In this document: positions 1-10,700 of the stretch, in pieces
Position numbering within the stretch: the first letter of the stretch is position 1
Layout of the letters: every line of letters begins with the position of its first letter
DNA from: Topomyia yanbarensis
Lineage: Eukaryota > Arthropoda > Insecta > Diptera > Culicidae
Assembly (NCBI RefSeq): GCF_030247195.1
Contig: NC_080672.1
Location: forward strand, 310,380,627-310,444,626
Length of the DNA stretch: 64,000 nucleotides
Direction: 5' to 3'
Notes under the pieces: model-generated
The model's database searches: none
Told to the model about the DNA's origin: nothing
What the model saw: only the letters and a program-made list of their open reading frames with translations
Translations under genes and position numbers: made by a program

Positions 1-1690
1 TATATAATTGAGTGTGTTTCTCAGTAAACTTTGTCAAGCACGTGCGTCTTCACTATATCATTTTGCTACGCGCTATAGGTCAGAGTGTAGGAGGGGTTTT
101 TACGCCTTTGGGTGACGTGTAGATCACAAACAATCTTGTTATGACAGGTTGTATTCTTTTGATGCGTCGAGTACATAATACGTGTAACATCTTAGTGCTG
201 CGAGAGCTGACTCCAAAAATTATACATCAAATTGTTTTTTTATATTTTTCTTTATTAAAAGGTAAGTAAAATGATTTTTATATTGAAAATCGAAGCTGCC
301 GAAAAAAATATCTATTCAAATTGACCTAAGTCGAAGGTTATCGTCTCATTATTGAAAAGTGAAAAAAACTACATATTTTATGTGCCTATCGTAGAGAAAT
401 GGGTCGAAAAATAATTATAAATAATAATATTAACAATAAGTAAAGAAAACCATAGCTTTTTGAATAATACATTAATATTGTAGGGTGAACTGTGAACGAG
501 AAGCACGTTCATCGGCTTCCCATCGTTGCTGCTGGAACCGAAATATTGAAACATAGGAATTAGTTCTGGAACAACCAGCGTAAACTCCGACATAAAAAGT
601 GACGATTCTTTCAACGAAATTCAAGAAAGAATTTAACGAAAACTATGCAATTTCAGAACGGTTCTGGAAGATCCTAACCTGAAGTCCTGACTGCACCTTG
701 GAGAGATACGATCATCGAGTTTTGCAATGATCAACTGACAGTACGACAACACGTAGAGATTGCGAGGAACTCCATGAAATAGTGATAATGTTTTAGGTGT
801 GTTTCCTCCGAAAAGGCGAAAACTCCGCAAAGCAGGTGCACTCAGTCGAGCCAGATGGATGGCGCGGTTAATATATCTGCTGAAATTATGGATGAGCGAT
901 GATTTTTTAAGATAAGGATGTAACGGATCATTACGCAACAGTGGTAATATTTATATCGGAATGCTTTGTCCGATGTTGGTATCGAGTAAGTTCAGCTTCC
1001 GCCCCTTGGAATTTGGAAAGACGAGTTAGTTAGTTTTCACGAGCAAAACTATGCATCGGTCGCTACGAAAGCGTTAAAAAACCACTTATGGTATTTGTCC
1101 GAATTGAACGTAGCGAAAAGTTCAGGAAATGCAGATGATAAGGTATCAAAGGCAAAGCAATGATGAACTCTGTCCTGCCGTATAACGGAAGCTTCGAAAC
1201 AAATTTCACGATCATGAATATTTCAACGATTTTTTTCGGTGTAAGAATCCGAAATATTGGGACAATAATATGCAATGTTATGATATGGAGGTTAGTTATG
1301 TCACGTTCGCATAAACAAAATCGTGTGGTATAAGGCTTTTTCGCGACAAAATTTGGACATCTAAAAACATAGATCTCTTGAAATATTCAACCAAAAATAA
1401 GATGTAAGTCTGTTCTATCTAAAACACATAAAAATACATTAAATGTAAAAAGCACTTCAAAAATAGCGTCAACAGCAGTGCATGTTCAGGAATTAAGAAT
1501 CAGAATATACTGGCTCAAATGGCACGGTCGCCGTATCTAGTCCAGGATTTGTGCATTGCCGTGTCTTCTCGTCATTTCCTGAGCAGAAAGAAAGGAGAAA
1601 GAGTAGGGAGGAAGTAGAATTAGTAGGCTGGGAAAAATAACCGAACAAAAACAAAAAGCAGGTAAGTTAAACGCACAAGTAATTTAAATC
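1..1690. other. Unassigned AT-rich sequence
   Basis: No convincing gene. Open frames on the minus strand at 378-614, 633-938 and 1063-1275 show no family motif I can recognise; the 633-938 frame might be eroded retroelement coding sequence, but no catalytic motif is visible. A short fragment at 1493-1556 resembles part of the retrotransposon to the right. Confidence 0.6.
1493..1556 (-). repeat. Detached fragment of the neighbouring retrotransposon RNase H region
   Basis: About 62 bp here align by eye with 2340-2402 in the same orientation, sharing blocks such as ATCAGAATATA and AAATGGCACG. The latter stretch lies in the RNase H part of the non-LTR element, so this is probably a remnant of a second copy or of a local duplication. 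Confidence 0.55.
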
Positions 1691-1704
1691 TCCTGCGAGA
1701 AAGC

Positions 1705-2754
1705 CTAAAGCTTTTCACCGCATTGGATAAGGAACTTTAGTATATCTCCGAGCTTCAGTCGTTCAAACTCGGTGTTGTCTATATAAGGACAGCCGAAAAT
1801 TCGAAGTTGCAATTGCGCTACTGCTGCAAAGTTGCATATCAGGTGATATGAGGTTTCGTAGTAGGATTCACAAAAATCACATGAAAATGACTCAGTACGC
1901 TGAATAGTTGCCATTTGAGAATTGAGTTTACAGTGTTTGATTAAAGAACTGGTCAGCATGCTGCAGTGATTTTTCGAAATCACTGGGCACGGTTGTTCCA
2001 GAAACGCCTTTGTGTGGCGACGCGTTTGTAGATTTCTCCAATAATTGCGGTACTCGAACGATGCCCCGGACAGTATTTTTTCTCTCATCCAACATGTCAA
2101 AATTGGCGGGGCGGGCCCAGGACCAACGAAATCAATAGCTGCACCTGCCCTGCTCAATTCGTTATTCAAGTCACTTCCAGTAATACTGGAATGTCCGGGC
2201 ACCCAGACAAGGTAGATAGTATTGACAATGATTAGTTCTTCAATTTGGGTTCGGCTTGCGATCACTAGCTTGGACCGTGATTTGTCTGAACAAAGCGTCT
2301 TGATTGCAGCCTGACTGTCGGAGCAGATATAACTTTGTCGGAATCAGAATATATTGGCTTAAATGGCACGTTTCCCGTATGTAGTCGGGGATTTGTGCCT
2401 TACTTTGTCGGACGAGCTCTGTTGAAGAGCCGATTGTACACCGCACATAATGGCGAAGTTTTCTACTTGGAATACAACAGTATCTACCCAGGTAGAAAAA
2501 CTATTACCAATCTCTTTACACGACAGTAGACACCACCACCAGAGAGTGTAACAGGCCACTTGCGTTTGTTGTTGTCTCTCCATATAGCCAGACATCCACT
2601 CCTCTCGAGAGCGAATCTTCACATGAAATGTCCTTTGAGGAAAATTACCTGTGAGTGTAATATCGCTGGGAGCACAGTCGTGTATGACTGGTTGCAACAT
2701 CAACATGATTACTGTTACAAAGCCTAGTAACCTCCAGTCTGAATGAACATACAT
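1705..2754 (-). pseudogene. RNase H domain and C-terminal CCHC motif of the non-LTR element
   Basis: Pieces in three frames make up an RNase H: a degraded start around CYT, then VFQVENFAIMCGVQSAL (usual VFQAE.FAI), an SDSQAAIK-like segment readable at about 2290-2330 after a frameshift, and LVWVPGHSSITGSDLNN with the VPGHS box at 2200-2220. The 186-residue frame ends with CDFCESYYETSYHLIC, a C-x2-C-xn-H-x3-C motif common at the C terminus of such LINE proteins. Stops and shifts between the parts show it is not functional. Confidence 0.8.
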
Positions 2755-2936
2755 TCATGCTTTTTGTTTAAGGTGTATGTGTAATGGTTTGAAATATAGA
2801 AGGGCCTCAAGGGCAGCAGTCGGAGTTGTGGTGAAGCACCAGTCAACACCATAAGCGTCATTCTATGCAGATAGTTCAGCTTTGACTAGACCGTCACCAT
2901 CTCTCCCCTCTGCGACCATGCAAGGCTGTCGTGTGA

Positions 2937-3905
2937 CTATATTGGACGTACAATTATTATGTGAATCAAAGAGATACAATTGGATTCGAGACCACCGGTC
3001 TTTCCAAATGTCTTCACTGCTTTCTTGACTCTGAACTCGATGTGAGCAGGCCAATTCAGATTGGAAACCAACATAACTCCAACGTATTTGACTTGATCTG
3101 CACACAGTAGCTCAGAATCAACGAACTGCAAGGGACGAGCTCCGGTTGTTGTTCGCTCCTTCGTGAAAAGAACTATTGAAGTTTTAATTTGATTAGCCGA
3201 TAGTTTAACCTGTCGAAGTTACTGTTCGACAGCTCTTAATACTGTTTCATTAAGTCAAAGACTGTTCCGATGCAATGTCCAGTATTTAGAATTTGATAGT
3301 CATCTGCAAACCCGTAGGTTGGATATCCGATGAGTTTCGCCAACAAACCGTCGGCAACCAGGCTCCATAACAAAGGTGACAGAATGCCACCCTGTGCACA
3401 ACCGCAAATACTCAACTTCCGTATCTCTGTCTGTCTCAGTGACGAACAAAGAATGCGTTTACTAAGCATTGCGTTTATCCAACCCATGATACGTGCAGAT
3501 ACTCCATGATCGCGCGTCGTTTTCGAAATAGACTGGAAGGGCACATTGTGAAGCTGAGTGATCGTGAATTTCCCACACTGATATGCATGTTACATTTTTA
3601 GCAGTGGATATTCAACTAAACTATCGTTCCTGATGTGATGATCAGTTTTCCGCTCCAAAACTTTTAGAAGAAAAGAACTTAATCTGATAGACCTAAAACA
3701 CTTGGGGTCGTCATAGCTTAAGAGCCCCCTTTTCGGAATAAATCTAACAGTTGTTTTTTGCCGTTCTTTCGGGATTTACTTGGTAGCAAGACTGGAAAGC
3801 ATAATCTTTTTCAAGAGATGTTAAAGAATATCAAATCCCTTTTCCAGTAGTACGGGAAAGATTCCATCTTTTCTAGACAATTTGTATGGAGCACCCACTT
3901 GACCG
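2937..3905 (-). pseudogene. Reverse-transcriptase fragments of the non-LTR element
   Basis: At 3236-3544 the minus frame carries CAQGGILSPLLW, the RT block normally read as PQGG.LSPLLW, and FADDY, the catalytic [YF]xDD box with both aspartates kept. Further upstream (about 3905-3560, across frameshifts and stops) are IPKxG and DDPK-F-like pieces of the fingers region. Downstream, 2937-3131 holds VKYVGVMLVSNLNWPAH, the thumb motif VKYLGV.LDS.LNW.xH. At least three frame changes are needed to read through, so no enzyme could be made. Confidence 0.82.
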
Positions 3906-3983
3906 ATTCAGTGGTTACCAATCTGCGGGCTAACGCTCACGAGAGTTCGAATCACAATTGTCGAAGTTTCTCACCAGTCAAAA

Positions 3984-4181
3984 TTATCGCGGGTCTCTTT
4001 GAAATTTCATTAATCGATTAATCGTATTTTGGAGTATTTGCATGAGCATGATGACCGTACAATTCGTAGTTGCTACTCCGTGACTGACCAGAATAAGCGA
4101 AATTGCACAGAGAATCAACGAATGGGGCCTGCGTGTTTCGAGAGTTCTATACTTTGAAATGCAAATATCGGCACCGGTCAC
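3984..4181 (-). pseudogene. Endonuclease-domain fragment of the non-LTR element
   Basis: A 65-residue frame contains a stretch resembling the C-terminal half of APE-type LINE endonucleases: a run like ETRRPHSLILCAISL followed by an NHGVATT-like segment (here SHGVATTN), where such proteins describe a leucine-rich helix before the strand leading to the catalytic histidine. The catalytic residues themselves are not preserved. The assignment leans on its place immediately upstream of the RT in transcription order. Confidence 0.45.
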
Positions 4182-4550
4182 GTCCTTACAGTAATCTGGG
4201 AAGGAAGGGAATGTTAGTGTAGCAAGTGTTGCTATGGAGACCGTGTATACCTTTGCGTCTCTACGCTTGCCACGGGAAGGAGTTTTTGTTAATAGGATAG
4301 GGTAAAGCGTTACACAAATCTGGATTCATCTTGATAAGTGATACGTTTTATGCAACTCTCCGAAGTGTTATGCTGTGTTTATTGCTCTGGGCAGCCAGCT
4401 ACCGAGTCAGGAAACACCTGGTTTGTAATAAGATAGCACCTCCAGCTCCCGCCGACAGCCGACAGTCTGGAGTGTTACCTATGTTTAATTGAATTAAACA
4501 GCATGTGAACGATTTTATTATTTCTTGTTTTTTTATTCCAGCGAAACATG

Positions 4551-4705
4551 ACATTCCAAGAATAATACAACATAATGAAAAACGATTATCTTTAGTATCT
4601 CGAGACGTTTGTCGAAGTAGATATGCAACTACAGATGTAATTGAAGATTTCGTAATACAAGTTTTATTTATCATGTATAAACTTTGGTATTATTATAATA
4701 AGTGA
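4551..4705 (+). CDS. Possible 3'-terminal exon of an unidentified gene
   Basis: A strong acceptor-like tract (TTGTTTTTTTATTCCAG, ending at 4542) lies just upstream of an open frame running to a TGA at 4703-4705. The peptide includes KHDIPRIIQHNEKRL, then DVCRSRYATTDVIED and a hydrophobic FVIQVLFIMYKLWYYY end. I do not recognise it. No matching upstream exon was found and the frame is AT-rich, so it may be chance or a gene relic. A transposon begins 16 bp after the stop. Confidence 0.25.
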
Positions 4706-4720
4706 AATGAGAGATATGTG

Positions 4721-5629
4721 CACTGAAACCTCCAATTACGAACTTTTTACGTAAAATTCGAATTAGGTAACTTTTTTAACGAACTATATTCGAAATAATG
4801 AACTTATTTTACGAAAGTTTGAGTGCGCAAGAAATTGTATATAATTTAACGTTCTTAGCTAAATATTACTAATAAAAGTTAAGTGTTTACGGAATGGGGT
4901 TGGTGAGTACATGCCGGAAATCGATGTCTGAAGTAATCCAAAAAAACTTCCGATTTAGATAAAATCTCTATAACCTCATAAATATGGATAACTGCAGATA
5001 GGAGTTGACAAGTACATGGCAGAAATCGATGTCGGAAGCCATTTGGAAATCCAAAATAGCGAGTTTCGATTTAGATAAATTCTCTATAACCTCGACGGTA
5101 TGTATATTTTCGGAATGGGGCTGATGAGTAGATGATGAAAATCGATGTCGGGAGCCTTTTTGAAAGCCAAAATGATGACTTTCAGTTTAAATATATTCTC
5201 CGTTACCTCAAAAGTGATCGTGTTTTCAGAATAGGATTAACGAGTAGATGACAGAAATCGATATCGGAAGCCATTTTGTAGACCAAGATGGCGACATCCG
5301 GTTTTCAAAGTGGCGTCAAACATCCGTTTCCATCATCTAATCGTCACGGTTATTCCGAAAAGTCCCATATAGTTAGGGTTATCAAGAATATTGCTCAACC
5401 GGATATCGTCATCTTGGACTTCAAAAAGGTTCGATATATCCATTTTTATTCTTCTACCTGTCAAGTCTGTTCCAAAAATACCCATCTTGTTATGTTATAT
5501 CCACCAAATTTTGAGAACTGCTTTGATGAAACGAATTGAAATAACAATAATTTCATATAAATGTGAAGCGAACTTTTTTTACAAAATAAATTCCAAATTC
5601 CGGTTGGTTCGTAAATGGAGGTTCCAATG
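4721..5629. mobile_element. TIR element, pogo-like ends, with tandem core
   Basis: The left end CACTGAAACCTCCAATTACG and the right end, read in reverse as CATTGGAACCTCCATTTACG, form diverged terminal inverted repeats of about 23 bp. TIRs of the form CA(G/C)TG-AACCTC suggest the pogo/Tigger branch of Tc1/mariner. TA follows the right end; the left flank is TG, presumably mutated. The inside holds a tandem repeat and no transposase. Confidence 0.6.
4885..5290. repeat. Four-unit tandem repeat, period about 105-116 bp
   Basis: The motif GAAATCGATGTCGGAAGCC and variants recur at 4917, 5022, 5138 and 5254, each preceded by a diverged GGAATGGGGTTGATGAGTA-like segment and followed by a CTATAACCTC-like segment. 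Units are clearly diverged from each other. The array fills the middle of the TIR element. Confidence 0.75.
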
Positions 5630-6171
5630 TATTGGTTTTTTTTTCTCCGCGAACGATTGAATAAGGTAGCAAATCCCATATTATAAGCGCGAGTTGTTAT
5701 GCTAACTGAAGCGTATTTAAAGCAGTATAATATAAGCACTACCGAAATACTTGAACGACTACCTTTGTATGCCGAATATACAAATGATGACTTTGGTACA
5801 GATTTTGTAAGCTAAATACTAGAACAAAATGGAGACAATAAGAATGAAAATAAACTAATTTAATTTAAAACAAATTCCCCAAATTTAGCAGATGAAAGAA
5901 ATAAAGAAGGGAGTCCTCTTTTACGTAAATAATAATATTTTATGTCATATTTTCATACTCGGAAATATGGTTAACATGATAATCAATAATATAGTGCATG
6001 TCAAAATCATATAAAGGTTCTCAAATACAATGAGAACCTTTAATATAATTGATTGATGAATTAATGTACTAAAAGTAAACCAATAAATATGACCATAAAT
6101 CATTTATTCTTCTAGTGATATGACCTTGGCCAATTGCTTTCTAGTTTTTTATTCTTTCAATTTTGAACCCT
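5630..6171. other. Unassigned sequence
   Basis: AT-rich, no gene or clear element. A short inverted pair, AAAGGTTCTCA near 6014 and TGAGAACCTTT near 6030, makes a small hairpin. Confidence 0.5.
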
Positions 6172-7011
6172 CATACATGATTCAACAGACATGATTCTAC
6201 TCAGACAAAACCATGCGTATTCCTCACGCACATTGAGCGCTCTGTGCATTTGTTGCCTAGTTGGTCAAATAAACACTAAACAAACAAAAATATTAGTTTG
6301 CTGAGTCCAATGAAACGTCAGTTTGATTGACAAAATATGTGCAATTCTGAATAGAATAAAATAATGCAACTTATTTGTTTGCTTTAAAGTAAGGTCGGAA
6401 AAAATCAGCTGCATATCCAAAGTGTTCCATTTTCAATGAAAGAACCATCGATATAAAAAAGGTGATGAGGGGCGCGGACGAAAATACCGCCTCAGTAATC
6501 GATTTCGTATTCTTGATGCCAAATATCTATGAATCAAACAAATAAATCATTTTTTTTTTCGTAATCCTAATCTTATTTAAGACTTTTTGGTGATATCCAA
6601 CGAGGAAAACCAAGTTGAACGAAAGCAATTATGTTAAAAAAATTACCCCAGAAACAGGATTAGAACCCGCAATCCTTGGGACTTTTTTCGCATAATTCCT
6701 TTGGTTCAACTCACAATTGGTCGGTGTTAAGTCAAACCGGACTAAGTGACAAAATATTGATTTCGAGAAAAACGAGTTTAAAGTTTGAATTGCAGCATCC
6801 TTTACATTATAATTGGAAATAAATTTTCGCCATAGTTCTTGTTTATTGCTACATATTCCAAATCTGGCGAATGTAGCCGATGAAATTCTCCATCCAGTGC
6901 TATCATTATCTCATTTTTTGATGTTTTGCGTCTTAGTCCGGTCTGACTTAACACCGACCAATTTTGATCTGTTTTCAGCGTTGGATACCACCAAAAAAGC
7001 CTTAAATAAGG
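6172..7011 (+). repeat. Copy 1 of a duplicated repeat unit (P/N), interrupted by a MITE
   Basis: The stretch aligns by eye over its length with 7797-8467: shared blocks include GGTCAAATAAACACTAAAC, GACAAAATATGTGCAAT and ATTCTTGATGCCAAATATC. Its right part (6571-7011) has inverted ends reading CTTATTTAAGRCTTTTTKG and its complement, so that part is itself a TIR hairpin element. A separate MITE at 6719-6959 splits this copy and is absent from copy 2. Confidence 0.75.
6719..6959. mobile_element. 241-bp MITE nested in repeat copy 1
   Basis: Terminal inverted repeats of about 28 bp start GGTCGGTGTTAAGTC and end GACTTAACACCGACC, differing at a few sites. The element is bracketed by AATT on both sides (6715-6718 and 6960-6963). 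The equivalent place in copy 2 (about 8410-8430) has no insertion, which supports the boundaries. No coding capacity. Confidence 0.8.
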
Positions 7012-7099
7012 TAATACAAATTCTGGTCTTGGTATCTAGTGAGGAAATTCAATAAATCTGTTGTACTTTTTGGGGTAAACTAAGTTAGATATGCCAAAT

Positions 7100-7470
7100 T
7101 ACTTTCTAAAAAATTCCCAACAAAGTGACTTTTTCTGAATTTTGACCTTTTGCTTGGTTACTGAGATATAGCGAGAAAGGTGCTGAGAAATTCTGTGATT
7201 TTTGCCTAAAATGACTGTGTCTGGGGATTGGTACAAGTTATCTTGATGCATTAGATGTTTTTCTATGTAAAACGGTCTAAGAAACACAATGGCATAATAA
7301 TTTTCAAAATAAAAATATACGAATTGTAAGAAAAATGCAGTTTAAGTTTTAAATTGGAAATATCGCATTTTTGCCAACACTGTAACCAAAAATTACTATT
7401 ATTGTAGATTTCCTGAATCATTTCCTACGAAATGCGTCTCACCGATTGATTCTAGACGAAGTTAAGCCAA
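7100..7470 (+). repeat. Old fragment related to element A
   Basis: The block GGCATAATAATTTTCAAAA, then AAATATACGAATTG and TTTTGCCAACACTGT, parallels one arm of the element at 18188-19360 (GGCATTAAAATTTTCAAAA, ACGTATTG, GACAACACTGT). The match is diverged and one-armed, so it looks like an ancient relative rather than a recent copy. Confidence 0.5.
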
Positions 7471-7796
7471 TGATATGTATAAAGGTTTATAATTAATGCT
7501 TTATTTGTATGGACAAATTCCCATGCACGTTTATGACACGCCATACAAATTTTGTCAACAATACACACATATGACACGTGTAAGTGCACTTTTGTTTACA
7601 TGTTTAGTAAAAACTAGCAATATAGTTATCCGATCTTCGTCATATTTGAGGGATTAATACAAAATAGATAGAAGCATCGATTGTCTTCTCTGAATTGTTT
7701 CTATCTTTTATAAGTTTCAAGATAATAGATCAAACTTTTAAAATCGATTTTCTCGAAATGTGCTAAATGGCGCTTGTCATAGGGTAGCACAACAGC

Positions 7797-8467
7797 GACG
7801 ATACATGATCATCATTCTACTCAAATGCGTATTCCCCACGCACTGTGCTCTGTGCTTTTGTTCCTCAGTTGGTCAAATAAACACTAAACAAACAAAAAAA
7901 TAGTTTGCTCAGTTCAACAAAACGTCTGCTTGATTGGCATCAACCGACGGGTGCGTGGTCCCTTAGAATGTCAACAAATCAAACAACATTTAAAATTTCA
8001 TACGACAAAATATGTGCAATAATTCTGAATATACTAAAAGTTAGCAACTTGATTGTTTCCATTACAGTAAGGTCGTAAAAAATTAGTTGCATATCGAAGG
8101 CGGTTCATTTTCAAAGAAAGCAGTGTTGATATAAAAATAGATGATAAGGGACGCGGACGAAAATAGCTGTGCACCGCCTCAGTAATCGTTTTCATATTCT
8201 TGATGCCAAATATCTAAGAATCAAATAAATAATTTATTTTTTTGGGTTCATGCCGCAGATACAAACAGTTCATTTATGACTTTTTGGTGGTATCCAACAG
8301 ATCGAAAGGGTGAGTTAAACGAAAGCAATTTTTTTTAAAAAATCACCCCAGAGGTATAATTCGAACCCGCAACCCTTGGGACTTTTTTCACGCAATTGCT
8401 TTCGTTCAACTCGCAATTTATTTCAATTTGTTTTCTCTGTTGGATATCGCCAAAAAAGTTTTAAAGA
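7797..8467 (+). repeat. Copy 2 of the duplicated P/N unit
   Basis: Same orientation as copy 1, starting about 1.6 kb downstream of it. It carries about 60 extra bases near 7938-8000 (around ACCGACGGGTGCGTGG) that copy 1 lacks, and has no nested MITE. Its right part, 8268-8467, is an inverted-repeat element: ACTTTTTGGTGGTATCCAAC pairs with GTTGGATATCGCCAAAAAAG, with AACGAAAGCAATT pairing inside. Confidence 0.75.
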
Positions 8468-8782
8468 AGCACTGACGTCAAATACCAAAAAAATTTTTTT
8501 ATTTAATTCGAAGAATGGGTTCACTCCCGTCATATCTTTGTTAATTGGGCAAGGGACCGGAAATCAACAGTCTCCATTAGTTCTATCACCCACCGAAATT
8601 CGATGGGTAATGAGCAAAAATTAGACCTTAGACGATAATAAAAACCGGGGCCATTGTATCTAGCGGGGAAATTCAATAGATCAAATGTTTTGGGTGACAG
8701 CTACGGTTGTGTATGATCTCGCTTTAGGAGCAGAATACGATCGCTGTCGCCAACGCGACAATCATGTGTTCTTCCTGGAACG

Positions 8783-8935
8783 TCATCATAAGGGTTTGTG
8801 CATAAGCTCGGAGTCCGAAGGGTTGCAGGTTCGAACCCTGCCCTTGGGTTGATTTTTTCACATAATTGCTGTCGTTTAACGCAACATTTCGATCTGCTCT
8901 CCCCACAAAAAAGTTTTATCCAAAATTCGTCGAAA
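8783..8935 (+). repeat. tRNA-like arm joined to part of repeat N
   Basis: GCAGG-TTCGAAC-CCTGC at 8826-8842 is a perfect tRNA T-arm (5-bp stem, 7-nt loop, B box GGTTCGAACCC). It is followed by CTTGGGTTGATTTTTTCAC, the sequence that also follows degraded T-arms at about 6657 and 8359. No convincing D-arm or acceptor stem is seen, so this is a tRNA-derived repeat head and not a tRNA gene. Confidence 0.6.
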
Positions 8936-9234
8936 TGTGGTCTAAATTTGATAAACCCTTTATTTTGGCATCTAAAATAAGAATTCAATTTCTGGCTGCC
9001 ATGCAGAGACACCTACAAAATGAAGTTTTTTTAAATGCCCAATTAAAAATTATACGCCAAATTGAAGTCGGCAAGTTATTGATTGGTCCACCCATTAGAG
9101 CAGACCGCACATTGAACTGGATGATCACTATAACGAACACCGTTGAGACAATAAATTTTGAACTCCGTGTTATTATTTTGATGGCTTCCACTATTGGACT
9201 GACTTGTGTAAACTAAAGGCCCTAGTATAAAGGT
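8936..9234. other. Unassigned sequence
   Basis: An open frame on the plus strand (8866-9216) runs through here from the repeat. It has no recognisable motif and starts inside repeated DNA, so I do not call it a gene. Confidence 0.5.
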
Positions 9235-9374
9235 ACGCAAAGAGTGTGCAGAAAGTGAAGCCGAAAAAAGCCTACCTATCGAGCAAAATTAGAATCCAAC
9301 TTTGCTGCAGAGGTATCAGAGATGTATTCCAATTGTGCTCGATAGGTAGGCTTTTTTTGACTTCACTCTTTGCG
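9235..9374. mobile_element. 140-bp hairpin MITE
   Basis: Ends GCAAAGAGTG and CACTCTTTGC are inverted repeats, and the inner arms AAAAAGCCTACCTATCGAGC and GCTCGATAGGTAGGCTTTTT are perfectly complementary around a loop of about 40 nt. The left arm has 8 extra bases (TGCAGAAA). One copy only in this window. Confidence 0.75.
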
Positions 9375-9446
9375 CAACTGTTCTCTATAGACTGTGGTGT
9401 AAACCAAACAAAAACGAGCTAATACGCCTAATATTTAGCTAATACT

Positions 9447-9546
9447 ATGTTCACACTACGAGTTAAAACGTGTTTTAACGCTATCTTAATGGCATTTTTC
9501 TTGTTGCTAATTATTATAACATGTTTTAACTCTGTAGTGTGAACAT
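9447..9546. mobile_element. 100-bp MITE, family Q, copy 1
   Basis: TIR ATGTTCACACTAC at the left pairs with GTAGTGTGAACAT at the right; the inner GTTAAAACGTGTT pairs with AACATGTTTTAAC. The interior CATTTTTCTTGTTGCTAATT is shared with a second copy at 60846-60944, which defines a family. Confidence 0.85.
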
Positions 9547-9559
9547 GGTATAACAGTAG

Positions 9560-10700
9560 TTATATTAAAGGGAACATTTCCTCCATTTGATGGTTATTCC
9601 AAATAAATATTTCTTCTATCAAGCAAAACCACCGATATTGACTAAACTTCTCTAGCCGTGCACTCCAGCCTATCCCAATATCGCCGGTGTTAGTGAACTT
9701 CCAACCAAAGCGAAAAGCCCATCAAAATCAACTACGGTCAGACACTGTTGCCTCCATAGGAACGAACAAAAAAAAGAAGGTGACTGAGCCTTTGCGGAGA
9801 AGGATTTTGTTGATTTTAAAATTTGCTTTTCACCAAACTTCTCCGCGACCGACCAACAACTGGGCGTCCTGAGCGACAAAGTGTCTCATCGCTCACTCCA
9901 CACACCTACCTGCTACGGGGACGACCGCCGACCACACACACAAAGTCCCAGCAGCGAAAAGTTTCCCGACCTTTCCGAACGAGAAAAATGTTCCCACGTA
10001 TCGGTCGCCAGTCTGGCTGCCAGTGGTTTCTGTTATCGATTTCCGGTTTCGGCCTAGCATCGGGAGGCCTCAGCGATAAAAGGCCTGTGCTGTACCACGG
10101 TCGCTCCGTATGTGTTTGTGTATTACTAAGAACCTAGAATTCGGTGTGGCTAATGGTCAATTTTTCACACAGGCCAACAGCCACCATCCGCCCAGCTGCC
10201 CCAGGCCACGCTGAATGAATGACTGCAGTGAATATAGTAAAGAGAAGGAAACGCGGGGAAAACGGGTGTAAGTGCAAGCGGTGTGAGAGTGTCTGCCGTT
10301 TGTTTACGTTCTGTTCCGTGTCCCAACCCGTTGCCCCAACCCGCCAACCGGACTAGACCGAGTCCTTGTTCTTGTGGGTTAAAAGGCAATTGAACTCTAC
10401 AGTGCAGTTCCCCTCCCCGCTCGGTTGGATTTATTATTGTTTTTGTTTCTATTTTCGCCTGCTCGGCTATTTTCACTCCACGGTAATTGAAAATGAAATG
10501 ACACCAGCCGCCCTTTCAGTTCCGTTCACTCGCGCTGGGGTGGAAGCAGAAATAAACCTCGCACCTCCCTTTTTACCCCGTTCATGAAAACAACGGCGTC
10601 CTTATCCGAGTTCAGTTGCATTCATTGTAGTGGTTATAACTGCATACTGACTGGTTAGAATGGCTGCCTGCCTGCCTGCTGAGTTTCTTTTTTTACCGAT
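9560..10700. promoter_or_regulatory. GC-richer, repeat-poor island 1
   Basis: About 1.1 kb with visibly higher GC content, CG-containing words, no transposon match and several splice-like signals. It resembles 5' UTR or promoter DNA of a mosquito gene. Best signals are on the minus strand (see the exon candidates at 9910-10222 and 11876-11917). On the plus strand a GTAAGT sits at 10268. No long reading frame looks coding. Confidence 0.4.
9910..10222 (-). other. Candidate internal or first coding exon
   Basis: On the minus strand a pyrimidine-rich tract ending CTATATTCACTGCAG reaches 10223, and GTAGCAG|GTAGGT gives a donor at 9909. The 313-nt interval contains an ATG at 10060-10058, after an in-frame TGA, whose frame (starting MLGRNRKSITETTG) stays open for 50 codons to the donor. 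A second frame from the acceptor stays open to a TAG at 10136-10134. Neither peptide is recognised. Splice signals are good but coding status is inference. Confidence 0.3.

Larger units (their letters stand above)
1690..4185 (-). mobile_element. Degenerate 5'-truncated non-LTR retrotransposon (EN-RT-RNase H type)
   Basis: Read on the minus strand, remnants of an endonuclease, a reverse transcriptase, an RNase H and a C-terminal CCHC-like motif follow in the order expected for LINEs of the I/LOA/R1 assemblage. Several frameshifts and stops separate the parts, so it is dead. No 5' ORF1, poly-A tail or target-site duplication was found. The order EN, RT, RNase H excludes Jockey- and CR1-type elements, which lack RNase H, but the exact clade needs a tree. 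It is the only recognisable protein-derived retroelement in the window. Confidence 0.82.

Noticed and set aside
633..938. Second retrotransposon coding fragment on the minus strand
   Set aside because: Only vague resemblance (GGNTPKTLSLFHG) and no catalytic motif; not supportable by eye.
8820..8850. A tRNA gene at the perfect T-arm
   Set aside because: No D-arm, anticodon arm or acceptor stem could be folded; it is a repeat head.
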